Below the pieces are notes generated by a model. It made no database searches, had not been told where the DNA came from, and saw only the letters and a program-made list of their open reading frames with translations. Positions 9,839 through 20,400 of a stretch of 64,000 nt of DNA are shown piece after piece. The stretch comes from Adlercreutzia agrestimuris (GTDB lineage: Bacteria > Actinomycetota > Coriobacteriia > Coriobacteriales > Eggerthellaceae). A program made the translations under genes and the position numbers. Within the stretch, counting starts at the first letter, position 1, and the number at the start of each line of letters is the position of its first letter. Location: NCBI RefSeq assembly GCF_943193125.1, contig NZ_CALPCX010000002.1, positions 124,001 through 188,000 of the forward strand, in the 5' to 3' direction.

Positions 9839-11536
9839 ATGCTGGAGTCGGTCGATTTTTCTCAACAACCCTTAGACAAAGAAACGTACAAGCAGCAACG
9901 CGACGAGCTGATGTCGCAGTTGGTGGTCTTGCAGCAGCAGGCACGTGCCAAAGGTGTTGGACTGGTAGTGCTTTTTGAAGGCTGGAATGGTGCGGGTAAA
10001 GGTTCGCGCATTTCCGATCTAATGTATCACCTTGATGCGCGCGCCACGAGCGTTTACGTGACGGAAAACCTTGACGTGAAAGCGCTTGATAAGTTTTCGG
10101 GGCGTCCGTTTGGCGTACGCGGCATGAATCCAGAGATGAAACAATTCTGGGAGGCGCTTGGCTCGCGCGGAACCTGCACGTTTTACGATCGCGGATGGTA
10201 TACCACTGCTGTCCAGCATATGCTTTTTGAACAATTTGGCGAACTGTCTCTTCCTGAAAAACAATCTCACGATGGATCTATCACTGCGCTTCGCTATTAC
10301 CTAGATTCATGTGCCGACTTCGAGCGGCAGCTGGTAGACGATGGGTATGTCATTGTAAAATTCTTTGTTCATGTGACTCATAAAGCGCAGAAAAAGCGCC
10401 TCAAGCAACTTCATAAAGATCCTGCAACGCGTTGGCGTGTAAGCAAGGAAAAGCTTGCTGATACGGGTAATTACAAAGAGGCATATAGGCTCTATGACAA
10501 CTTGTTAGAAGGGACAGACTTCTCATATGCGCCATGGCATTTGATAAATGGCGAAGACAAGCGTCGGGCCAACCTTGATATTGCTTCAACGCTGGTAGAA
10601 GCATTCCGCTCAGCCCTTGATGCTCAGCAAGATCCAGCAGCTCAAGCTGCAGCTGAAAAAGCTCAAGCAAATTCGGCTGGCGCATTATCGGAGATGCCGC
10701 TTGAGGGGCGCACACCCGAAGACGAGGCGCGTATCCTTGAAGCGGGGGAAGCTCGCGCACGTCAAGATAGCGCACGTGCTCCAAAGGTTTCGCGTTTTCG
10801 CCAAGTAGATCATCTCTTGCGTGTTGAAGATATTGCTCACGACAAAGTGCTTGATCCTGAAGATTATAAAGCGCAACTCAAGCGAGAGCAGGCGCGCCTC
10901 AATCAGCTTGAGATGCAAATGTATCAAGATCGCGTGCCGCTTATTTTGATGTATGAAGGGTGGGATGCGGCTGGAAAAGGAGGGAACATTAAGCGCGTTG
11001 CGCAGGCTCTTGATGCGCGTGCGTATACCATTTTCCCGTCGCCGGCGCCCACGAAGCCTGAGCTCTTGCATCCGTTTTTGTGGCGCTATTGGACACGTCT
11101 GCCAAAAGCAGGGCATGTTGGAATCTATGATCGCAGTTGGTATGGGCGTGTCTTGGTGGAGCGTGTTGAAGGCTTCGCCACGTCTGAACAGTGGACACGT
11201 GCCTACGACGAGATTAATGAATTTGAGCAAGAGTTGGTAAGGTGGGGTGCAATTCTCTTGAAGTTCTGGGTGGACATTTCGCCTGAAGAGCAACTGCGCC
11301 GTTTTGAAGCTCGTCAGCTTGACCCTGCTAAACAGTGGAAGATTACTGATGAAGATTGGCGTAATCGTGATAAGTATCCGCAATACAAGGCAGCGGTCAA
11401 CGATATGTTCCGTTTAACGTCTACAACCTACGCTCCCTGGATTGTTCTTGAGAGTGACGATAAACGCTTTGCACGGGTCAAAGCCTTAAAAATCATCAAC
11501 GATGCCCTTGAGTTGCGCTTGCATGAAAAGGCGTGA
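9839..11536 (+). CDS. pap: Tandem-domain PPK2 family enzyme (polyphosphate:AMP phosphotransferase type)
   Basis: PPK2 enzymes move phosphate between polyphosphate and nucleotides; the two-domain class typically phosphorylates AMP to ADP. Two P-loop kinase domains are visible: GWNGAGKGS near residue 48 with the lid motif DRGWY near 117, and GWDAAGKGG near residue 374 with DRSWYGR near 431. A charged Ala/Glu-rich linker separates them. The ATG at 9839 (MLESVDF) has GGAG five bases before it; the ATG at 9809 lacks a ribosome site and overlaps a possible -10. The gene is divergent from ppx-ppk1, so it probably recycles nucleotides from the polyphosphate that operon makes. The AMP preference is family knowledge, not visible in the sequence. 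Confidence 0.9.
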   Translation: MLESVDFSQQPLDKETYKQQRDELMSQLVVLQQQARAKGVGLVVLFEGWNGAGKGSRISDLMYHLDARATSVYVTENLDVKALDKFSGRPFGVRGMNPEMKQFWEALGSRGTCTFYDRGWYTTAVQHMLFEQFGELSLPEKQSHDGSITALRYYLDSCADFERQLVDDGYVIVKFFVHVTHKAQKKRLKQLHKDPATRWRVSKEKLADTGNYKEAYRLYDNLLEGTDFSYAPWHLINGEDKRRANLDIASTLVEAFRSALDAQQDPAAQAAAEKAQANSAGALSEMPLEGRTPEDEARILEAGEARARQDSARAPKVSRFRQVDHLLRVEDIAHDKVLDPEDYKAQLKREQARLNQLEMQMYQDRVPLILMYEGWDAAGKGGNIKRVAQALDARAYTIFPSPAPTKPELLHPFLWRYWTRLPKAGHVGIYDRSWYGRVLVERVEGFATSEQWTRAYDEINEFEQELVRWGAILLKFWVDISPEEQLRRFEARQLDPAKQWKITDEDWRNRDKYPQYKAAVNDMFRLTSTTYAPWIVLESDDKRFARVKALKIINDALELRLHEKA

Positions 11537-11625
11537 AACGTTAGTATGATGAGGTTAATCAAGTAAGTTGTTGCGCTTGAGTAGTGTGCGGGCGCAGTAG
11601 TAATACGACATGAAGGAATGCTATT

Positions 11626-11739
11626 ATGAGCTTTATGAGTTGGATTCCAACAGAGGCTATTTGGATTATCGCCGCGGTCATCGTTTTGATTATCGTGATC
11701 TTTATCGTCAAGGGCTTTATTGACGAGATGAAGAAGTAA
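11626..11739 (+). CDS. Single-pass small membrane protein, 37 residues
   Basis: Too short for standard ORF calling. ATG preceded by gaagga at an eight-base spacing. The peptide starts MSFMSWIPTEAIW, has one hydrophobic helix of about 18 residues (Ile/Val-rich, roughly residues 11-28) and ends KGFIDEMKK. The positive end predicts an N-out/C-in single-pass protein, or a membrane-anchored peptide. It sits between the PPK2 gene and the sortase gene, with a terminator about 45 bases downstream. No family is recognised; candidate roles such as a membrane chaperone or modulator of a neighbour are speculation. Confidence 0.65.
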   Translation: MSFMSWIPTEAIWIIAAVIVLIIVIFIVKGFIDEMKK

Positions 11740-11781
11740 TAGCCAGACAATAATCTTCGTAGTTCTTGCGAAAAATTGCAT

Positions 11782-11806
11782 AGCGCTCTCTTTTGGGAGC
11801 GCTTTT
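11782..11806 (+). terminator. Hairpin terminator after the small membrane protein
   Basis: A 7-bp stem (agcgctc with gagcgct), loop and TTTT. It separates the PPK2/mini-protein unit from the sortase gene. Confidence 0.7.
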
Positions 11807-11847
11807 GCGTATCATGACATATATTGAGGAGTTAATAAGGGGATTGT

Positions 11848-12894
11848 ATGGCAGATCAGTTTCCGCAAAACTATAGCAACTATCAACCTGTTACCCCAGG
11901 TTATGGGCGAAGACCAGAAATACCAAAGAAGAAAAAGGGTGGCGTGTGGCGCGTTATCTTTTGGCTTGCTTTAATTGTGCTGATTGGAGCTTTGGTTGCG
12001 CTCGGCGCCATAATCTGGAGCTATCTACAGGGACAAAAGACGTATGAGGAAATTGCCGTCACTGCAGATGTGCAGGTGCAAGAAGTAACCTTTGAGGAGA
12101 TGGCGGTAGATTGGGATGCGCTTTTAGCGGTTAATCCTGATCTGGTGGGTTGGATTTATATACCTGGCACCGTTATTAACTATCCTATTGTGCAAGGAAA
12201 TGACGATCAGTATTACCTCTATCATGACTTTAAGGGTTCAGAAGGTTATATTGCTACCTTTGGTTGTATCTTTTTGTCTGCAGATAACGACGGAACCTTC
12301 GCCGATGAAAACAATGTTATTTATGGTCATCACCTCAACGACGGTTCCATGTTTGCTGCAATTGCTGACTTTGGCGACACGGGTGTTTTTAACGAGCATC
12401 GCACGGTTTATGTGCTTACCCCTGAGGGCAATTATGAACTAAAAACCATGTCAATCGTACATTGTGAAGCTGACGACCCATTAGCGCAGGCGCGTTTTGA
12501 AAGCACTGAGTCGTACCATGAATATCTGCAGGACAAGGTTGATCGCTCAGTGGTCACACCTTCTGGGCTGGCGCCCATTGACGACATTACAAAGAGCTTC
12601 GTGTTTGCTACCTGCGATAACCTGGCCTCTGATGGTCGTTGGGCACTGTTTGCGTATGTGACGAAGTCAACGGTTCCTGGAGTTGAAGGGACTGATCAGC
12701 TGACTGATTCTGCTGACGCAAATGCAGCAGAGCAAAGTGTTACCGGCGCTGATGCCGCCGAAGTTGATATGACCGACCAGGATGCTGATAACAGTGATGG
12801 AGCCGAACAGCCCGAGCAGGGCATTGAAGCTGGCATTGATGACGCTGAGGACGCCCAAGCAATTGCAGATGGTGCACGAGATGCTGTTTCGTAG
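11848..12894 (+). CDS. srtB: Class B sortase
   Basis: A membrane transpeptidase that cleaves sorting signals and links proteins to the wall or to each other. There is a cytoplasmic Lys-rich stretch (KKKKGG, about residues 29-34) and one transmembrane anchor (about 35-58). The extracellular sortase domain has the class B start (NPDLVGWIYIPGT), catalytic His in YGHH (His160), Cys in FATC (Cys256) and Arg in GRW (Arg264). A C-terminal tail of about 70 Asp/Glu/Ala-rich residues is unusual for the class. Candidate substrates in this window carry LAKTGD (adhesin at 14432, protein at 59271) or LPQTS. Class B enzymes often prefer other motifs, so the pairing is uncertain. RBS: gaggag before the ATG. 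Confidence 0.93.
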   Translation: MADQFPQNYSNYQPVTPGYGRRPEIPKKKKGGVWRVIFWLALIVLIGALVALGAIIWSYLQGQKTYEEIAVTADVQVQEVTFEEMAVDWDALLAVNPDLVGWIYIPGTVINYPIVQGNDDQYYLYHDFKGSEGYIATFGCIFLSADNDGTFADENNVIYGHHLNDGSMFAAIADFGDTGVFNEHRTVYVLTPEGNYELKTMSIVHCEADDPLAQARFESTESYHEYLQDKVDRSVVTPSGLAPIDDITKSFVFATCDNLASDGRWALFAYVTKSTVPGVEGTDQLTDSADANAAEQSVTGADAAEVDMTDQDADNSDGAEQPEQGIEAGIDDAEDAQAIADGARDAVS

Positions 12895-13017
12895 GCAATA
12901 GAGAACCATGAACGCGCTATGATGTAGTGCACCTTGCAAAAGAGTTATTTTGAGTTCGTTTCAAGTTTTGTTTAGGTAAGTAGTTAACCAGGAAACCATC
13001 CAGGTGAAAGGGAGGCC

Positions 13018-14103
13018 ATGGAAGCCCAAGAACGTATTACATATGCCCAGGCGGGTGTTGATATTGAAGAAGGCGCACGTGCTGTTGACGCTATCAAAGG
13101 CGCTGTCCATGCTACATATCGTCCTGAAGTGGTAGGCGATATTGGTGGGTTTGGCGGTCTGTTCTCCATTGCTGCCGCAAAGGATATGGTTGATCCGCTT
13201 TTGGTGAGTGGTACCGATGGCGTAGGTACCAAATTAAAGGTCGCACAACTGATTAACAAGCATGACACCGTGGGCATTGACCTGGTTGCTATGTGTGCAA
13301 ACGACATTCTTGCCACTGGAGCTGAGCCGCTGTTTTTCTTGGACTATGTGGCGGTTGGCAAGCTACAGGCAGATGCCATGGCAGAAATTGTTGGGGGTAT
13401 TGCTGAGGGCTGCAAGCAGGCAGGATGCGCGCTGATCGGCGGCGAGATGGCTGAACACCCTGGCGTTATGGATCCTGATGATTACGATTTGTCGGGCTTT
13501 TGCGTGGGTATTGTCGATCGTGCAACTATGCTTGATCCTGCCAACGTGCAGCAAGGTGACATCCTTGTTGGTCTTGCTTCATCCGGTCTTCACTCAAACG
13601 GATACTCGCTTGCTCGTAAAGTCTGCATTGAGGGCAAAACTGCTGAAGAAGTGCTTGCCCCTTGCGAAGAATTAGACGGCATATCTCTAGGTGAAGCCAT
13701 TCTTGCTCCTACGCGTATGTATGTGAAGCCAGTGCTCAACGTGCTGAAGCAATGCCCGAATGCCGTTCATGCACTTGCTCATATCACAGGTGGTGGCATT
13801 ACCGAGAATCTCAACCGCGCGCTTCCGAAAACATGCGACGCAGAAGTTAAGCTGGGAACATGGCCGGTTCCGCCAATCGTTCGCATGGTTTGCAACGCTG
13901 CACATCTTGACGAAACAGAGGCGCTTAAAACCTTCAACATGGGTATTGGAATGGTGCTAATTGTAAATCCTGCTTTTGTAGGAGATGTTTTTGATGCACT
14001 TGAAGCAGCTGGCGAAAAACCCTACATGATCGGTAGTATTGTTGATGGCACCGGCTCGGTCACCTACGTTCACGACGGTTCGCTTTATACCTACGATAAG
14101 TAA
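13018..14103 (+). CDS. purM: Phosphoribosylformylglycinamidine cyclo-ligase (AIR synthetase)
   Basis: Closes the imidazole ring in de novo purine synthesis (FGAM plus ATP to AIR). The 361-residue length fits the family. Recognisable segments are the N-terminal YAQAGVDIEEG, the central nucleotide loop SGTDGVGTKLK near residue 62, GADPLFFLDY-like and GCALIGGEMAEHPG near residue 140, and HITGGGITENL near 258. The ATG follows gaaagggaggcc, a strong ribosome site. It is separated from its usual partner purN by the giant adhesin gene and has its own terminator. Confidence 0.97.
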   Translation: MEAQERITYAQAGVDIEEGARAVDAIKGAVHATYRPEVVGDIGGFGGLFSIAAAKDMVDPLLVSGTDGVGTKLKVAQLINKHDTVGIDLVAMCANDILATGAEPLFFLDYVAVGKLQADAMAEIVGGIAEGCKQAGCALIGGEMAEHPGVMDPDDYDLSGFCVGIVDRATMLDPANVQQGDILVGLASSGLHSNGYSLARKVCIEGKTAEEVLAPCEELDGISLGEAILAPTRMYVKPVLNVLKQCPNAVHALAHITGGGITENLNRALPKTCDAEVKLGTWPVPPIVRMVCNAAHLDETEALKTFNMGIGMVLIVNPAFVGDVFDALEAAGEKPYMIGSIVDGTGSVTYVHDGSLYTYDK

Positions 14104-14126
14104 ACTACTTAAAAGCTCAGACGAAA

Positions 14127-14164
14127 AAACGCACGCTCTTTCAAATGAACGAGCGTGCGTTTTG
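14127..14164 (+). terminator. Rho-independent terminator of purM
   Basis: A stem of about 12 bp (aaacgcacgctc with gagcgtgcgttt), a loop of about 13 bases and a T-rich tail. Clear separation of purM from the adhesin gene. Confidence 0.9.
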
Positions 14165-14293
14165 TTTTATCTGCTGCACTGTCTGACCTAAGAGGCAATG
14201 AAGCCATTGAATCCCGTGAAGCTTGTTGGGTAATGCGGGCATATAAACCCCAGCTTATGGAGGAGTTTGTATGACCGCATTGTAATTTAACTG

Positions 14294-14322
14294 TTCACAA
14301 TCTGTTACCAATACGTTATTGT
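14294..14322 (+). promoter_or_regulatory. Promoter of the giant adhesin gene
   Basis: TTCACA (five of six of the -35 consensus), a 17-base spacer and TATTGT (four of six of the -10). It lies in the 328-base gap between purM and the adhesin. The rest of the gap holds the purM terminator, a mini-ORF of four codons after ggagg near 14270 that I do not count as a gene, and a leader of about 105 bases with an 8-bp hairpin (14392-14413) just before the ribosome site. Confidence 0.5.
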
Positions 14323-14431
14323 AAGATCCGTATAGCTATCGCTTGTTTTGCGCTGAAGAGAAGCTTAAGCAATAAATGAGCACGGAGATAAATTGCTTCT
14401 TTGAGGAAGCAATATAGAGAATGGAGAAGGT

Positions 14432-17400
14432 ATGAGGGCAACGACCATCAAGAGCAAATTCTTGCAATGCCTTTTAGCCTTAACTCTGGTTACGGGACTT
14501 ATGGCAGCTCCGTTGACGCAAAGTGCATATGGTGAAGGGGTTGATCAGGCTGACGGTCAACAAACTCCAGAAACCATAACAACAGATGAATTAGTACCGC
14601 TTACCAATTCATCTGATCGTATCTCGTTGGTGGATGTGGGGGCATCCGCCGTAACTGAGGTCGATGAGCCCGATGCTACTATTACGGACAAAGCCACAGA
14701 TGAGACGGTTGAGCCAGATAAGGCAGCAGGAGAGGGGCAAGAGGGGAAATCGGACAACGTAGATTCTGCTTTGTCTGATGAAACCGAAGATGAAGAAGTA
14801 ACTTCTGTGGGGGCGGCCACAAAGGCTCTCGCGTCAGAAGATGTATCGACGCCAGCGAAGGCGCAGTTAGATAACGCAGATGAAGCGGATGATGCTGATG
14901 CTGCTGAGCTAGATGACGCGGAAGAAGATGCAGACGAAAGCGAAGCGGAAGTTATAGCTTATGCAGATGGCACGACAGATGTTGTGCTGCAAGGGATTAC
15001 TTTTAGTGGCGTAGGTATCTCGGCTTCCGACTTTGAAGTTGCTGGCAACAAGGTGAGTATTAAAACGAGCAAACAACTTACCATAACTACCGGCGGCACA
15101 CCGCAAGCGCCAACACAGGTTGCTGCAGGTATTGTTGTGCCAAATGGAGTTGAGGCGCATGTTGTTTTTGCTGGAGTTAACCTGGTAGTGGATGCTCCTT
15201 TTGATATCCAAACAGGTGGTATTGCTCATATTGTTTTGGCTGACGGTACACTTAATAATTTTGATTCGTATCGCAACTCAAGCGGTAATCTTCAGTTCCC
15301 GGGCATACACTGCGGAACAGGTGCAGCAATATATATTGATGACAGTGTTCCTAATGTGGATGTAAACGGAAACGCTATCGTGCCAGTTGACGGTATGATT
15401 CCTGTGGGCACGACGTTTGTGGCAAATGATGGCACAACTCGCACAGCCAAAGAAACAGCCGATAACTATCTTACGCTTTTGGATAGCAAAAATCCTGGTA
15501 CCTTACAGGTGCATGGCGGCGGCCAGAGTGCAGGTCTTGGTGGTAAATATAGCGAAGACGGCGGCAACATGACCTTCAACGGTGGCAACATTGTGGTTAC
15601 CAACGGCGCAGGCAGGTCAGCAGGTTCAGCCAATGCTAACGGTGACATTTTTGGACCGGGTATTGGCGGCGGCGGCAATGCTGCAGGAACTTCACCGAGT
15701 GAATGGATCACTGTTAATGGCGGAAACATCAACGCGACGGCTGCTTTCCATGGAGCAGGTATTGGTGGCGGTTGGAATCAGGCCACAAAAACGGTTCCTG
15801 CTGGTGTAACGAAATCTTTGCATCCTCATGGTACGGGCAATATTCGCATCAATGGTGGCTACATTCTCTCTAATGGCGGCGAAGATGGTAACGGTTTTGG
15901 CCGTGGCTGTTATGGCCAAACGCAGGTTTGCGACAACTCTGATTACACCATCTATATTACTGGTGGCACCATGATTCCAAAAGGTGGTACCAACCTTGGT
16001 AATTACTCGCAAGATATTGGTGGCGCAGGTACAGGTTATAGTCCTGACAAAATCGCTAACACCGATCACGCCGCGCATATGATTATTACGGGTGGCTCAA
16101 TCTTTGTTGGAAAATCAGGAAATCGTTTCCGCTTCGATGGCACAGCATATGGCAAAGCCGTTATTGAGGACGGAAAAATTAAGCCAGCAGGATCTGATGT
16201 AACCATCGTTACTATTGACCTGTCTAAAGAAGATGGCATTGAGTCTAATCTCATTACGAAATGGCAGCTCTATATTGATGGTATGCAATATCAATATGGC
16301 GCTCCATCAATGTTGGACAACGGCCTTCTCTATCTGTGGCTGCCTTCGGAATACAGCCAAACCGCTGATAAGCCCGGCTCAAAGATTGAGGTTCGCCTGA
16401 GCTACCTTAAAGACGTAAATGGCGAATTGCGCGAGATTACGCTTTCGCCGCTTTATATTGATGAGTTAGGCAACGATGGCGCATCAGGTCTTCGTCGTTA
16501 TGTTGACCTTGACTTGGAGCGCATGAAGGAAATGATTGATGAAGGTCATTCTGTTCCTGCCTATGAAACGCTTCGTCAATTCTTTAGCAATCTTGATAAA
16601 TTCTACGACGGCAGCCCGCTGCCTACTTTTGATGTGGTTAAAAACCCAATTAGTACTTTAGGGCTTGAAGACGACCCGCTTGAAAACAAGATCTTGAATG
16701 ATCCTACCGCACTGAAGACAAGCTTTCAGACTATCGGCGACGATCCCGATAAGCCATTAGCTGCAGGCACAACCATGCCGACAAATTCTGGCTACCAAAA
16801 GATTGAGATTACCTCAAGCCAGTACGTGAATGACTCGGCTAGCTATTGGGGTCATCGCATGATTGGTGATGCTACTATTTCGCCGGTAACATCGCAGTCC
16901 AATTGCGAACTGACCGACGAGACAGCCATTGAGATTGACGGCACGAAATACACATTCCCTACGTGGGTTCAAGATTCAGGCAATCACAATGTCGTGACGA
17001 ACAATCATCTTGTGGTTCCTGTTGACGTAACCAGCTACCTGCTTCCGTTTGGTCAGTCATATGCGGACAAGTCAACTATGACGAAAGCTACTTGCGCTGC
17101 TCCGACCGGTATCCTGCAGCTCTACATGGATGGCGTGAAGGTGCCTGAGCGCTTTGGCGGAACGATTACCGTTTCTGGCTTTGACGAAGATGGTAAGGGT
17201 CTCAATGACGATAGCACGCTGAGCAATGTTTATCTTCGCCATGATGCTAAGAATGGCAACCGTGAGCATACGATGGCGTACTTTGACATGAACCGCATGC
17301 AGATTAACGCCTTCTTTAATACCGCCGAGTATCGCGAGGCCTTAGAGAATGGCACCATTGATCTAGGCGAAGGCAATGAGCATAAGGTTTTGGTGACCTA

Positions 17401-20400
17401 CACTTCTGTTGTGTTGCCCGAAGATCGACTCACTGAGCGCAATCCAGCAACCGACGAAGGAGTTGCGGTCGCTTCGGATATGTTGGCCGTACAGGCAGAC
17501 GGGTCTGCTGTGCAGAACAGTTCAGCTGGCGTGGATGTTGATCCTCGATACACTGACTACGCTTATGTGAATTACTATGAGTCGCAAACGCAAACAATGC
17601 CTGTTCGCATTCAGATGGCTGACCCTGATCTGACGGTTTATAACGCTAAAGGTGGCGTTTTGCTTGACGATAAGGCAAAGCCGATTCTTAATGAAGACGG
17701 CGACAATGTTGAGGCTCCCGAGTGGACAGGTTCAGTCAGCGCGGTGGCCGATGAGCCAGGCGATGATTACAAAGCCAGTTATGTTGCCTTTAACGACAAG
17801 GACGAGCGCGAGATTCTGCACAAGAATTATCGCTATGAGATTTCTGATTTCCGTACGGGCGAAGATGGTATCGTAAAAGATGATTTCATGAACCTGTTGG
17901 TAACCACCAACACTATTGGTTCAGTGACGCTGACTAGCTCAAATCCGGGCGTGATCTCGTTTGACCCGTCAGTTATTCGCAACTCATACACCGCTGACGA
18001 AGTGATGTACAAGACGCCCGTGAAGGCATATGTTCGCTCAGCAGGTGTGACGACCATTACCGTTAAAGCTGCTCAATCGGGCTCCTTTAACGAGGCGGTG
18101 CGTGAATTTACGGTCTACATCTATCCTGACCTTGACACTCCACCGGTGCTTAAGGTGACTGAGACTGCCACGAACACTTCGCGCTCAGATGGCACAATTC
18201 GTCCGAACGACTCTATTGTCTATACGGCGAACATGAAAAACACCGTGGCTGATACCGCGTTGTTCAACCCTGAGCTTTCTATCACTATTCCGGCGGATGT
18301 GACGATCAATAAGCTGATGGCAGTAGATCCTGAGGGCAATGTTATTGAGCTTGATGTTACGCCAGTGGTTAATCCAGACGGCTCGCGTACGTATGCTTAT
18401 GAGCCTGACTGCGTGCTTTACGGTGGCTCAACCTATAAGTTGATTGCTGAGACAACGGTTAATGCTGATACGGCGCTGAAAGCAGCACGTGGCGAAAAGC
18501 TCAATTTTAAGAGCGAAAGTCGCGTAAATGGTGTGTATGGCATTAATCCCGATGCGTTTGTGTGGGATACGCGCATTGATACAACCGAAGGCGTAAAGGT
18601 TGCTGAGGCAGTTGATAGCGCTGATCCAACACGCAAGCGCCCTGAGGTGAAACCCAGCATCATTGAGGAGATTTTGGGTGGTGATATCGTTGAGATTGAT
18701 CCGGGTACAAAGCCCCCAACAACCGAAGTAGTGGTTGGTGATGTTACCCCTGGTTCACCGTTTGATACCGCAACTGAAGATACCGATGATCCTACTCCTA
18801 CGCCCAAGCCTATTAAACCGGGCGATAAGATCACAAGCTTTGGTGATGTTGATGACCCGAAGACGCCTGAGGATATTGCTGAGGAAGTAAAGAAGCGTAT
18901 CGAAGAGGTGTTAAAGGAAAACGAGAATAAGCCTGATGGCGAAAAGATCACCGAAATTGAGATTCCGGTAACGGTTGAGCGCACTGATCCGCAGCATCCT
19001 GATCAGCCGCCGCAAACCATTGAAGTGATTGTCACTGTGCCAATCACTGACGATATACTTGAAGATCCGACCCCAGATACGCCGGAAAATCCCGATGATC
19101 CCACTAATCCGGACGATCCGTCTGATCCGGTGACACCTCAGCCGCAGGATGATCCAGATGACTATGATCTGAAGTTCTTGCCAACAGATCCAGAGGTTCC
19201 CAGCCATAAGAAGGATCCGGTTGATCCTGATAATCCGGATAATCCCGACGATCCTGACAATCCGGACAACCCGGACGATCCTGACGATCCCGAGAACCCG
19301 GACGATCCGGATAACCCGGACGATCCTGACGATCCCGAGAACCCAGATGACCCCGATAATCCAACACCGCCTGCATATGACGTGACGGTTGAAAAGACGG
19401 TGAAGAATGTGACCGAAGGTTTCGCCAATCGCAAGAATACGTATGCATTGGTGGGAGACATTCTTGAGTACACCATTACGGTTGACAACAAGAAGCTTGG
19501 TTCAGCATGGTTGGCTGCTAAGATCTATGACCCGCTACCAGTGGGCGTGGAATACGTTCCAGGCTCAGCAAAGATCTTCAATGGTTTGACGGGTGTCACA
19601 ACGCCTATCACCCCCGAAATTGATGTGGCGTCTGCTGAGTCACGCTCGATTGGCTTTAAGATCGGCGACATTTATGGTGGTGCTGAACCGACAACAATTA
19701 CGTTTAAGGTGAAAGTAACACCCGAAGCGGTGGTGGACGGCACGCCTGTTCCTGCTAACTTCGCATATGCTGCTGGCACGAAGCCGTCTGAGACCATTAC
19801 TTATCCGCCAGGGGTAGATCCGGAAAACTACAAGCCAGGCATTGACGAGCCTGTTGACATTGAGCTTCCTGATCCAACGCCAGGACCTTATGATCCAGAA
19901 GACGACAAGGATCTTTGGGAAGAGATTACCGATCCGGAGAATCCCGATGCAGGTCCTAAGACCGAGCAGCCCGCTCAGCCTGACGGAACAAGCCACACCG
20001 ATCCAGATCATAAGAAGTTTACAACCACGAAGACTGCTACCATTTTGGCTGACTCCGAAGATAACACCATCTATGTGGGTGATGAGATAGCTTATGAAGT
20101 GGTCTTCGCCAACAATGATGAACCGTGGACAGCGTGGTACAACGTTACCGTCTATGACAAGCTGCCTGAAGGACTGTTGCCTGTTGCTGGAAGCTTCAAG
20201 ATGATTGCTCCGGGAACAGAAGAAGAGATTGCCCTTGAGGATGCTGTCTTTGATGCTGAAACAGGAGATATTGCTATCTATGTTGGGCGCGTGCTTGGCG
20301 GCGAAAGTGTTCGCATTAAGTTCACATGTGTGGTAACTGAGGCAGCCATTGATGGTGATATCGGAAATGTTGCAGTTGTGATTGGTACTGATCCTTCGGC

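Noticed and set aside
19104..19491. Minus-strand frames with collagen-like Gly/Ser repeats
   Set aside because: They are the antisense image of the PDNPDDP repeat of the adhesin, with no ribosome site and full overlap with a clear gene.
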